From Maribacter dokdonensis DSW-8 (GTDB taxonomy: Bacteria; Bacteroidota; Bacteroidia; Flavobacteriales; Flavobacteriaceae), in the NCBI RefSeq assembly GCF_001447995.1, contig NZ_LDPE01000005.1, positions 1-64,000 on the forward strand: a DNA stretch of 64,000 nt. Direction: 5' to 3'. Both the position numbers and the translations under genes were made by a program. Positions 1 through 8,241 of this stretch are shown here, piece by piece. Below the pieces are notes generated by a model. The model did not search any database, was not told where the DNA came from, and was given only the letters and a program-made list of their open reading frames with translations. The stretch's first letter is position 1. Every line of letters starts with the position of its first letter.

Positions 1-1113
1 TTTTTAATTGGATGCTCTTCTTCAGAAAGTCAAGTCAAAGAAAGCTCAGCTGAAACTACAGATACCGTTGAAACACCCGAAGAAAATATAGTACAAGAAG
101 AATCCATCAACGGAATTATGCGAGAAATGTCGCCAAAAGAATTTGTGTTGGACATGGGTTCTGGTTGGAATTTAGGCAATACTTTAGATACTGAGGATGT
201 AGACGTAACAGCGTGGGGAAATCCTTTGACCACACAGGCTATGATAGATGAGATCGCTGCAAAAGGATTTAAAACATTACGATTACCGGTTACTTGGAGA
301 TTTCATATCGGTGCAGCACCAGATTATTTGATAGAGCCAGATTGGTTAAATAGCGTAGAAGAAATTGCAAATTTTGCTCTAGGTAATAATATGTACGTCA
401 TCATAAATATTCATCATGATGATGAGTGGATTGTGCCTACCTATGAGAATGCCCCTTCTGTAAAAGATAGGTTGATAAAAATATGGACACAGATAGCTAA
501 TAAATTCAAACCTTATGGAGATTATGTAATTTTTGAAACATTGAATGAGCCCCGTCATGAAGGATCTCCCGAAGAATGGGAAGGTGGTACCGCAGAAGGG
601 CGAGATGTTGTCAACCAATATCATCAGGTAAGTGTAGATGCAATTAGAGCAACTGGAGGTAATAACGCTGTTCGAAAAATTATGGTTTCTACCTATGCAG
701 CTGGAACCGGTGAAAATGTTCTAGAAGATTATGTAATACCCAATGATGATGAAAATATTATTGTATCTATTCATAGCTATTCTCCTTATTTATTCAGTCT
801 TGCAGGAACTGATCCAACATGGGGTACAGATGAAGATAAGACGCAGTTAACCGAAGAATTTAATATAATTCAAGCTAAGTTTGAAAGAGAAGGTAGGGCA
901 GTAGTTATGGGTGAATGGGGATCTACTTTTTCTAATAATGAGAGTGACCGTTTGGCTCATGCCGAATATTATGCAAACCTATGCGCAGAACGCGGTATTT
1001 GTCCCATTTGGTGGGATAATGGTAATGCCAGTGAATTTGGTATCTTCAATAGAAACACATTAGAATGGGTCTATCCGGAAATTGCAGATGCTATTGTTGA
1101 TGCTACGAAGTGA
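1..1113 (+). CDS. GH5 family glucanase lipoprotein, 5' partial
   Basis: Glycoside hydrolase family 5 enzyme, probably an endo-beta-glucanase anchored as a lipoprotein. The frame is open from base 1, so the start lies outside the window. The first codons read FLIGCSSS, the end of a lipoprotein signal with lipobox LIGC, followed by a Ser/Glu/Thr-rich linker to about codon 40 and then the barrel. GWNLGNTLD is a typical opening of GH5 endoglucanases. The acid/base Glu lies in LNEPRHEG (codon 183 counted from base 1) and the nucleophile Glu in MGEWGS (codon 305). The internal ATG at 118 would remove the lipobox and is not a convincing start. The exact substrate (cellulose, xyloglucan or mixed-linkage glucan) cannot be read from the sequence. 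The gene ends 224 bp before the metal operon and shows no functional link to it. Confidence 0.88.
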   Translation, partial: FLIGCSSSESQVKESSAETTDTVETPEENIVQEESINGIMREMSPKEFVLDMGSGWNLGNTLDTEDVDVTAWGNPLTTQAMIDEIAAKGFKTLRLPVTWRFHIGAAPDYLIEPDWLNSVEEIANFALGNNMYVIINIHHDDEWIVPTYENAPSVKDRLIKIWTQIANKFKPYGDYVIFETLNEPRHEGSPEEWEGGTAEGRDVVNQYHQVSVDAIRATGGNNAVRKIMVSTYAAGTGENVLEDYVIPNDDENIIVSIHSYSPYLFSLAGTDPTWGTDEDKTQLTEEFNIIQAKFEREGRAVVMGEWGSTFSNNESDRLAHAEYYANLCAERGICPIWWDNGNASEFGIFNRNTLEWVYPEIADAIVDATK

Positions 1114-1294
1114 CACAAATAGAAAGTAATAGGGAAAATGCCCACAACAACATGCCAGTTTTTCTATAAGTGTGAAAATTATTAAGTATTGCTAAAGCCT
1201 AAGGAAGGGTATTGTTGTGCTTATTGTCCTTATGGAAAGGTTAAATGCCCGTCAATTCAGAAAAAGGAAAATGTCTGCGGATGATTCTTATGTT

Positions 1295-1329
1295 TGCACA
1301 ACAGTTGCATTAATCAATTTGTAGTTTTG
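1295..1329 (+). promoter_or_regulatory. Candidate promoter and Fur-type operator of the metal operon
   Basis: A -7 element TAGTTTTG lies at 1322-1329, nine bases before the ATG at 1338. Upstream, TGCACAACAGTTGCA at 1295-1309 has matching outer arms (TGCA...TGCA) in a 15-bp, 7-1-7-like frame and would overlap the -33 region. A Fur-family regulator is encoded in the same operon at 7415, so it is a plausible binder. The inner positions of the palindrome do not match, so the operator call is tentative. Confidence 0.35.
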
Positions 1330-1337
1330 TAAAAATT

Positions 1338-1733
1338 ATGAAAACACTTTTTTCTATATCTATGTCCTTTTTATTCCTTTTTCAAGGAATTAGCTTAGAT
1401 ATGGACTTTTGTGGACCTATCAAAGAAATTTCAAGCATTATAAATCATTTTCAAGAGCATAAGATATATGGTGACTCATTTATTGAGTATGTAGTGGAAG
1501 ATTATTTGGATAATGATGTGAAAAACGAAACGCATCATAATGATAAAGATAATGATGATATACCAGTGCACTCACATCATCAATGTTGTCATCCGTTAGT
1601 TCTATTTGTTGCAAATGAAAATATAGTTACAACAAATAGGTTAAAGTTTGAAGAAGTAAAACAATTTAGCTTATATAAAGTAAATTTCAATTCAAGATTT
1701 CTGGAATCCCTTTTCCAACCTCCCAGAATTTAA
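1338..1733 (+). CDS. Small exported His/Cys-rich protein of metal operon
   Basis: A 131-residue protein with a hydrophobic N-terminal segment (about residues 4-20) that looks like a signal peptide. The middle is acidic and His-rich, with ETHHND and then HSHHQCCHP around residues 75-85, a cluster suited to binding soft or borderline metal ions. It is the first gene of the operon and lies 93 bp before the CzcA-type pump. Small proteins of this layout are often found just upstream of heavy-metal RND pumps in Bacteroidota. A periplasmic metal-binding or sensing role is inferred. I do not recognise a named family with certainty. Confidence 0.65.
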   Translation: MKTLFSISMSFLFLFQGISLDMDFCGPIKEISSIINHFQEHKIYGDSFIEYVVEDYLDNDVKNETHHNDKDNDDIPVHSHHQCCHPLVLFVANENIVTTNRLKFEEVKQFSLYKVNFNSRFLESLFQPPRI

Positions 1734-1826
1734 TAAAAATCTGCAAATGCAGATAATAATATTTACAGCTGTATAATAAACTAGTATATAGCCACTTCCT
1801 TATTTTAAATTTAACAATACTTTTAT

Positions 1827-4800
1827 ATGCTTAATAAAATTATTAGGTACTCTATAACCCATAAATTGGTTATAGGGCTACTCACATTGGCATTAATAAT
1901 TACAGGAATATATTCCTTAAATCAACTTCCTGTAGATGCTGTGCCAGATATTACCAATAATCAAGTCCAAGTTATTACCAATTCGCCAACCCTTGCCGCA
2001 CAAGAGGTGGAACGCTTAATAACCTTCCCCATTGAAATTACCATGGCAACCATCCCACAGATTGATGAAATTCGTTCGTTTTCTCGGTTCGGTTTGTCGG
2101 TTGTCACTATTGTTTTTGAAGAAGATGTTGATGTGTACTGGGCTCGGCAACAGGTAAGTGAACGTCTTGCAGAAGCACAATCTCAAATACCCGAAGGCAT
2201 AGGCAAACCGGGTATTGCACCTTTAACAACTGGTCTGGGTGAAATATACCAATATGTTGTCACTACAAAACCGGGTTATGAAGATAAATACGATGCCATT
2301 CAATTGCGTACCATCCAAGACTGGGTTATTAAAAGACAACTTTTAGGAACCAAAGGTGTTGCTGATGTAAGTAGTTTTGGTGGCTATTTAAAACAATATG
2401 AAATAGCCATTCGTCCAGAACGTTTGAATGCAATGCAGGTTTCTATTTCCGAAATTTTTTATGCCTTGGAAAATAACAATCAAAATACCGGAGGTGCCTA
2501 CATCGAAAAAAATGATAAAGCGTTATTTATTAGAAGTGAAGGGTTGGTTGGTTCTGTTAACGATATTGAAAATATTCTTATCAAACAAACAGAAAATGGA
2601 ATCCCTATTCTGGTTAATGATGTTGCGAAAGTGCAAATAGGCTCTGCCATTCGGTATGGTGCAACAACTCGTAATGGTGAAGGTGAAGTGGTAAGTGCCA
2701 TTGTGATGATGTTGAAAGGAGCAAATTCTGCACAAGTCATAACTGATGTTAAAGATAAAATTGAAATTATAAGTAAAACTTTACCAGATGGTGTTGTTAT
2801 TGAGCCTTTTTTAGACAGAACGAAATTGGTGAATAGTGCTATTGGAACGGTGACCACAAACCTTGTTGAAGGTGCACTCATTGTAATTTTCATTTTGTTG
2901 TTATTATTGGGGAATTGGCGTGCGGGATTGATAACGGCATCCGTTATACCATTGGCTTTATTATTTGCCTTTAGTATGATGCACCTTTTTGGTGTTTCGG
3001 CAAACCTAATGAGCCTTGGAGCCATAGATTTTGGGTTGATTGTAGATGGCGCTGTTATTATTGTAGAAGCCACTTTATTCCATTTAGGGGCTCTAAAAAT
3101 TTCGAGAAAGCTTACACAGAAAGAAATGGATGAAGAGGTCTACCAATCTGCTAGTAAAATTAGAAATTCGGCAGCTTTTGGAGAAATTATTATTCTTATT
3201 GTGTACTTGCCAATTTTAGCATTGGTTGGCACCGAAGGAAAAATGTTCGGTCCCATGGCGCAAACCGTGGGTTTTGCCATTTTGGGTGCTTTTATATTAT
3301 CCTTGACCTACATTCCTATGGTATCTGCATTGGTGTTAAGTAAAAACACAGTACACAAAAAAAATATTTCTGATAGGATAATGGGTTTCTTATACCGTAT
3401 TTACCAACCTATCCTAAAGGGGGCGATGCAAATTCGAATTATTGTTCTTGGAATTACTATTACACTTTTTGTTATTGCTTTTATGGTATTCAGGAGTTTG
3501 GGTGGTGAGTTTATACCAACCCTCGAAGAAGGCGATTTTGCGGTTGAAACCAGAGTCATGACCGGAAGTTCATTAAACAATACGATAAAGGCAACCACAA
3601 AGGCAGAAAAAATATTATTGGATAATTTTCCTGAAGTTTTACAGGTTGTTTCTAAAATTGGTTCGGGTGAAATTCCAACAGACCCCATGCCTGTTGAAGC
3701 TGCAGATTTAATGATTATTCTCAAAGACAAATCGGAATGGACATCAGCTTCAAACAGAGAAGCGTTGGCCAATAAAATGGCTGAAGCTTTAGAGGTGATT
3801 CCAGGCGTTACTTTCGGTTTTCAGCAACCCATACAAATGCGTTTTAATGAGTTGATGACGGGTGTACGTCAAGATGTAGCTGTTAAAATTTATGGAGAAG
3901 ATTTAGACCAATTATCCTATTATGCCAACCAAATTGGTAAAATAGCTGGTACAGTAGATGGCGCAGTAGATGTTTACATTGAAGAAGTTACAGGCATACC
4001 ACAAATAGTAATTGATTATGACCGAGGGCAACTGGCAAAATATGGTTTGGATATAAAATCTGTGAATAATACCATTCAAGCAGCGTTTGCTGGTGCATCA
4101 TCTGGGTTGGTTTATGAAGGGGAAAAGCAATTTGATTTGGTTGTACGTTTGGAAGGCGACCAAAGAACTTCTCTTTCCAATGTCCAAAATTTATACATCA
4201 ATGGCACTAAGGGACAACAGATACCGTTGCAGCAAGTTGCGAAAGTTTCCATTATAGATGGTCCCTACCAAATACAACGTGATGATACTCGCAGAAGAAT
4301 CATCACAGCATTTAATGTTCGAAATCGCGATGTTGAAAGTGTTGTAGATGAAATCAGTAAAAAAATCGAGAGCCAGATTAATTTTGCACCTGGTTATAGT
4401 GTGAGCTATGGTGGACAATTTGAAAATTTGGTTGAAGCAAGACAACGCTTGTCCATTGCTGTACCAATGGCGTTATTGCTTATTTTCATTTTGTTGTATT
4501 TCACTTTTGGTTCTATTAAGCAAGGTGTTCTTATTTTCACTGCTATTCCATTATCTGCTATTGGAGGTGTTTTTGCACTTTGGCTGCGTGGTTTACCATT
4601 TAGTATTTCGGCAGGAGTAGGGTTTATTGCCTTGTTTGGGGTGGCCGTATTAAACGGAATTGTTTTAATAGCGGAATTTAATCGTCTTAAAAAGGAAGGC
4701 GTTTCAGATATTTTTGAACGTATTTATCAAGGTGCAAAAACACGCTTACGCCCTGTGATAATGACAGCTGCTGTAGCATCTTTAGGGTTTTTGCCCATGG

Positions 4801-6212
4801 CAATTTCCCAGACTTCTGGAGCTGAAGTGCAACGTCCCTTGGCAACAGTAGTAATTGGGGGTTTAATTACGGCCACTTTTTTAACACTTATCGTATTGCC
4901 CATTCTCTATTATTATTCAGAAAAAACAATCAAACTGAAAACTGATAAAACGATGATTTCACTGCTTTTTATCTTTTTTGCAAGTGTGGTTTCTATAAAT
5001 GCGCAAACAACCCAAAATGTGAAAACGTTTGACAATCTTAATGCAGTAATTGAAATGACATTAAAGAACAACCCAAATATTAGAATATCCAAATTGCAAA
5101 CACAGAAAGAGCAAGCCTTGAAAGGAGCGAGTTATGATATTCCAAAAACGGAGTTTGGTGTTGAATATGGTCAAACCAATAGTATAGCAGACAATGATAC
5201 GCGTTTTAATATAAGTCAAACCTTTGCATTTCCAACGTTGTATGGGAATCAGAAAAAATTATCAAAAGCCAAAATAACATCGATTGAGCTTAATGAAGAG
5301 GTCGTGAAAAACGAATTGATAGCTCAAATAAAATCCGTCTATTATCAATTGTGGTACCTAAAAAATAAGCATAGCTTATTACAGCAACAAGATAGTATTT
5401 ATGAAAAATTCCAGTATGCAGCAAATCTGCGTTTTAAAACAGGTGAAAGTAATGCCTTAGAACAAGCAACTGCCAATGCAGAAGTAGCAGATATAAAAAT
5501 TGGTTTAAAAAATAACGTCTCTGAAATCAAAAACTACCAATTACGGTTGCAGAATTTGATGCAATCGGACAGTCTTATCGATATTAATGTTGGAAAATTA
5601 GAGATTGTTTCATCCTTGTTTTCAGAAGCATTAAATGATAGTTTATCTGTATCAAATAATCCTTTGGTCGCATTTTATGAATCAAAAGTGGAAGTTGCAG
5701 AAAGAGAACGTACAGTACAATCGGCAAGAATGCTACCTGATATTACCTTAGGTTATTTTAATCAATCCTTTATTGGAAATGGAGATACGGAAAATGGTAT
5801 GCCAATGGTGTTTGATGCAGCAGACCGTTTTACGGGGGTGCAACTGGGGTTAAGTTTTCCTATATTTTTTAAATCGCACACCTCAAAGATTGAAGCTGCT
5901 AAAATCCAAAAAATGGAAAGCGAAATACAATTGGAAGCGGTTACAAATTATACTAAATCACAGTTAGAAGCAGCCTTGGAAACATTAAAGAAAGATCAAG
6001 GTAATTTAAGTTATTATCAACTTAATGCATTACCTCAAGCTGAGTTGTTATTGAAAAGCTCACAGCGAGGATTCCAAGAAGGAGCCATTGAATATATAGA
6101 ATACATACAAGGAATAAACAGAGCTTTAGCTATACAAAGCAAGTATCTAGATTATATCAATCACTATAATCAAACATTGATAAACATTGAAAAACTGATA
6201 GTTAATAATTAA
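1827..6212 (+). CDS. czcA: CzcA-type heavy-metal RND pump fused to TolC-like outer-membrane factor
   Basis: Proton-driven efflux of divalent metal ions across the envelope. Residues 1 to about 1035 form a complete HME-RND pump. The transmembrane segment 4 motif DFGLIVDGAVIIVE has Asp401 and Asp407, the arrangement of Co/Zn/Cd-type (CzcA) pumps rather than Cu/Ag-type CusA. From Met1043 the sequence MISLLFIFFASVVSINAQ looks like an intact signal peptide, and residues 1062-1461 are a TolC/CzcC-type outer-membrane factor with the usual helical repeats. Separate czcA and czcC genes are the proteobacterial norm; this fused length is common in Bacteroidota. The adaptor gene follows after 5 bp. Whether the product is cleaved at the internal signal, or the second part is started internally, is unknown. 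Confidence 0.93.
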   Translation: MLNKIIRYSITHKLVIGLLTLALIITGIYSLNQLPVDAVPDITNNQVQVITNSPTLAAQEVERLITFPIEITMATIPQIDEIRSFSRFGLSVVTIVFEEDVDVYWARQQVSERLAEAQSQIPEGIGKPGIAPLTTGLGEIYQYVVTTKPGYEDKYDAIQLRTIQDWVIKRQLLGTKGVADVSSFGGYLKQYEIAIRPERLNAMQVSISEIFYALENNNQNTGGAYIEKNDKALFIRSEGLVGSVNDIENILIKQTENGIPILVNDVAKVQIGSAIRYGATTRNGEGEVVSAIVMMLKGANSAQVITDVKDKIEIISKTLPDGVVIEPFLDRTKLVNSAIGTVTTNLVEGALIVIFILLLLLGNWRAGLITASVIPLALLFAFSMMHLFGVSANLMSLGAIDFGLIVDGAVIIVEATLFHLGALKISRKLTQKEMDEEVYQSASKIRNSAAFGEIIILIVYLPILALVGTEGKMFGPMAQTVGFAILGAFILSLTYIPMVSALVLSKNTVHKKNISDRIMGFLYRIYQPILKGAMQIRIIVLGITITLFVIAFMVFRSLGGEFIPTLEEGDFAVETRVMTGSSLNNTIKATTKAEKILLDNFPEVLQVVSKIGSGEIPTDPMPVEAADLMIILKDKSEWTSASNREALANKMAEALEVIPGVTFGFQQPIQMRFNELMTGVRQDVAVKIYGEDLDQLSYYANQIGKIAGTVDGAVDVYIEEVTGIPQIVIDYDRGQLAKYGLDIKSVNNTIQAAFAGASSGLVYEGEKQFDLVVRLEGDQRTSLSNVQNLYINGTKGQQIPLQQVAKVSIIDGPYQIQRDDTRRRIITAFNVRNRDVESVVDEISKKIESQINFAPGYSVSYGGQFENLVEARQRLSIAVPMALLLIFILLYFTFGSIKQGVLIFTAIPLSAIGGVFALWLRGLPFSISAGVGFIALFGVAVLNGIVLIAEFNRLKKEGVSDIFERIYQGAKTRLRPVIMTAAVASLGFLPMAISQTSGAEVQRPLATVVIGGLITATFLTLIVLPILYYYSEKTIKLKTDKTMISLLFIFFASVVSINAQTTQNVKTFDNLNAVIEMTLKNNPNIRISKLQTQKEQALKGASYDIPKTEFGVEYGQTNSIADNDTRFNISQTFAFPTLYGNQKKLSKAKITSIELNEEVVKNELIAQIKSVYYQLWYLKNKHSLLQQQDSIYEKFQYAANLRFKTGESNALEQATANAEVADIKIGLKNNVSEIKNYQLRLQNLMQSDSLIDINVGKLEIVSSLFSEALNDSLSVSNNPLVAFYESKVEVAERERTVQSARMLPDITLGYFNQSFIGNGDTENGMPMVFDAADRFTGVQLGLSFPIFFKSHTSKIEAAKIQKMESEIQLEAVTNYTKSQLEAALETLKKDQGNLSYYQLNALPQAELLLKSSQRGFQEGAIEYIEYIQGINRALAIQSKYLDYINHYNQTLINIEKLIVNN

Positions 6213-6217
6213 AAAAC

Positions 6218-7405
6218 ATGAAAAATATAATATATAAGATAATTCTGTGTAGTTCGCTGATATTCACAATTGGGTGTAAAGAAAAAAAAGGGGTTGTTGA
6301 AAAAACCAATAAAGTTAAAAATGAGAATATCGTTGAGCTCACAGAAGCACAATTAGCACAAACTGAAGTTATAGTTGGTAAAGTTGAAAAACGAAAAATA
6401 GGTCACGAAATTTCAGTTAACGGTATGATAGACGTACCACCACAAGGGAATATTTCTGTAACTGTCCCTTATGGTGGGTTTTTAAAATATACTGAAATGC
6501 TTCCAGGAAGTAGAGTAAAAAAAGGACAAGTAATTGCGACCGTGGAAAACCCTGCATTCATTGATTTTCAAAGAAATTATTTAGAAGCATTAGCAAATGA
6601 TGAATATTTCAAAGCGGATTTTGAACGCCAACAAACATTGAACGATGCCGAGGTGACATCCAACAAAATTTTTCAAAGAGCTAAGAGCAATTACATGACT
6701 AATAAGGCCAATGTTCAAGCTTTAGAAAGTAAGTTACGGTTAATAGGGATAAGCCCATCGAGCGTAAAAGAAGGTAAGATTTCTTCAGTTATCAATGTAT
6801 ATTCTCCAATTAATGGTATTGTTCGAGATGTGTATATCAATACCGGAAAATATTTCAATCCACAAGATGTTTTGATGGATGTTACTGACGCATCTGATTT
6901 GCATGTAGAACTCAAAGTTTATGAAGATGATATACCGCTTATTAGAATTGGACAACGTATTCGGTTTAGATTGGCAAATACACCTAATGAATGGATGGAA
7001 GCCAAAGTGTTTCTAATAGGTAATAATGTACGTGATGATAGATCAATTACAATCCATGGTCATTTACAAGAAGTGAATGAGAACTTATTACCTGGCATGT
7101 TTATCAATGCAAATATTGAAGTGGAAGCTTTAGAGCAAAATACTGTTCCGGAAGAAGCCATTGTCAGGTACAACGGCAATCATTATATTTTTAAATCTTT
7201 AAGTAATCGAAAAGAAGGTGAACAATTAATGAATGATTTTGAGATGATTGAAATTAACAAAGGCAATGAAGAAGACGGTTTTGTAGCCATCACAATTGGG
7301 GATACAACCAAAGACATTTCCAAAATGAACATTGTATTAAATGATGCTTTTACTCTTTTGGCAAAGGCAAAAAATGGAGAAGAAGAAGGTGGGCATGGAC
7401 ACTAA
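6218..7405 (+). CDS. RND efflux periplasmic adaptor lipoprotein (CzcB-like)
   Basis: Membrane fusion protein linking the inner-membrane pump to its outer-membrane factor. The N-terminus ends in the lipobox TIGC (Cys20), so it is a lipoprotein. The barrel-sandwich/biotinyl-lipoyl region is visible around VPYGGFLKYTEMLPGSRVKKGQVIA (split by the hairpin helices at about residues 120-190) and closes with SPINGIVRDVYINTGKYF. A beta-barrel and membrane-proximal domain follow. The C-terminus GGHGH is His-rich and may bind metal. It starts 5 bp after the pump gene and ends 9 bp before the Fur-family gene, so one transcript is likely. Confidence 0.9.
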   Translation: MKNIIYKIILCSSLIFTIGCKEKKGVVEKTNKVKNENIVELTEAQLAQTEVIVGKVEKRKIGHEISVNGMIDVPPQGNISVTVPYGGFLKYTEMLPGSRVKKGQVIATVENPAFIDFQRNYLEALANDEYFKADFERQQTLNDAEVTSNKIFQRAKSNYMTNKANVQALESKLRLIGISPSSVKEGKISSVINVYSPINGIVRDVYINTGKYFNPQDVLMDVTDASDLHVELKVYEDDIPLIRIGQRIRFRLANTPNEWMEAKVFLIGNNVRDDRSITIHGHLQEVNENLLPGMFINANIEVEALEQNTVPEEAIVRYNGNHYIFKSLSNRKEGEQLMNDFEMIEINKGNEEDGFVAITIGDTTKDISKMNIVLNDAFTLLAKAKNGEEEGGHGH

Positions 7406-7414
7406 TTTTTTAAT

Positions 7415-7831
7415 ATGAAAACAATTATAAAACTATTAGAGTCAAAAGATATACGGGTAACGGCAATGCGCATATTAATTTATAAGTTCCTTGTAAATAA
7501 GGATGTTGCTGTAACGTTGAGTGATATGGAGTCTGCTTTTGTTAAGGCAGACCGGACAACTTTATATAGAACTCTAAAAAAATTCGAAGAAAATGGAATT
7601 GTTCATCAAATTGATGATGGTACTGGTATTACTAAATATGCAATTTGTGTAGTAGGCTGTAACTGTGATGTTGAAAAAGATTTACACTTACATTTTCACT
7701 GTAATGTTTGTAATAATACAATTTGTCTAACTGAACATAAAATACCACACATTAATTTACCAAGTGGTTTTAATGCGGAGAATGTAAATTTAGTTGTAAA
7801 AGGAATTTGCGATAAATGTAGTGGACAGTAA
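7415..7831 (+). CDS. Fur-family transcriptional regulator
   Basis: A 138-residue regulator of the Fur/Zur superfamily, expected to bind DNA as a metal-loaded dimer. The N-terminal winged helix (about residues 1-80) contains the signature RTTLYRTLKKFEENGIV. The C-terminal dimerisation domain has the metal-ligand run HLHFHC followed by CNVC, and a terminal CDKC, the paired CxxC motifs of the structural zinc site. Because it lies inside the efflux operon, it most likely represses the operon until the exported metal is in excess. Which metal it senses cannot be told from the sequence. Its possible operator is at 1295-1309. Confidence 0.88.
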   Translation: MKTIIKLLESKDIRVTAMRILIYKFLVNKDVAVTLSDMESAFVKADRTTLYRTLKKFEENGIVHQIDDGTGITKYAICVVGCNCDVEKDLHLHFHCNVCNNTICLTEHKIPHINLPSGFNAENVNLVVKGICDKCSGQ

Positions 7832-7865
7832 TGTAATTTCTGAACATATTTTAATTAATAATATT

Positions 7866-8228
7866 ATGAAATTTAATTATAAGATAACAAGGCATTTAAA
7901 AATAGCTTATGATAAAGAAATTAGTTTATATAAAGAATTTCTAGGTAATAAAGATTATGCAAATGCATGGCATCATTTAGAAAGAAGTCATATAATAGGT
8001 CAATCTTATCCAATAGAACATACCTATTCACATTGGTTAATGCTAAAGTTTGGATTAAAGCAAAGGAACAGTAAGGAAGTATTTGGTCAAATAATTAGAT
8101 TATTTGTTGGTGGTTGGAAATCATTTATTGATCATGTGCCGCTTGGCAATACAGGAGGTGCCAATGTTCCACCATTAAAACGAATGAATATTCCCAAGGA
8201 TATAAACAAGCTATTTCAGACAAAATGA
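7866..8228 (+). CDS. DUF3703 family protein
   Basis: A 120-residue protein with the hallmarks of DUF3703: HHLERSHIIGQ, HTYSHWLMLKFGLK, VFGQIIRL and the C-terminal PLGNTGGANVPPLKRMNIP. The family is found beside heavy-metal resistance genes in many bacteria, but its biochemical role is not known. I chose the ATG at 7866 because the family normally begins just before this point. The longer frame uses a GTG at 7821 inside the end of the fur-like gene and adds 15 residues without family resemblance. The gene lies 34 bp after the Fur-family gene and 13 bp before the P-type ATPase. Confidence 0.8.
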   Translation: MKFNYKITRHLKIAYDKEISLYKEFLGNKDYANAWHHLERSHIIGQSYPIEHTYSHWLMLKFGLKQRNSKEVFGQIIRLFVGGWKSFIDHVPLGNTGGANVPPLKRMNIPKDINKLFQTK

Positions 8229-8241
8229 AAAATAAGGATGC

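Noticed and set aside
2498..3073. 191-residue open frame on the minus strand inside czcA
   Set aside because: Shadow of the RND pump frame, whose motifs cover this stretch.
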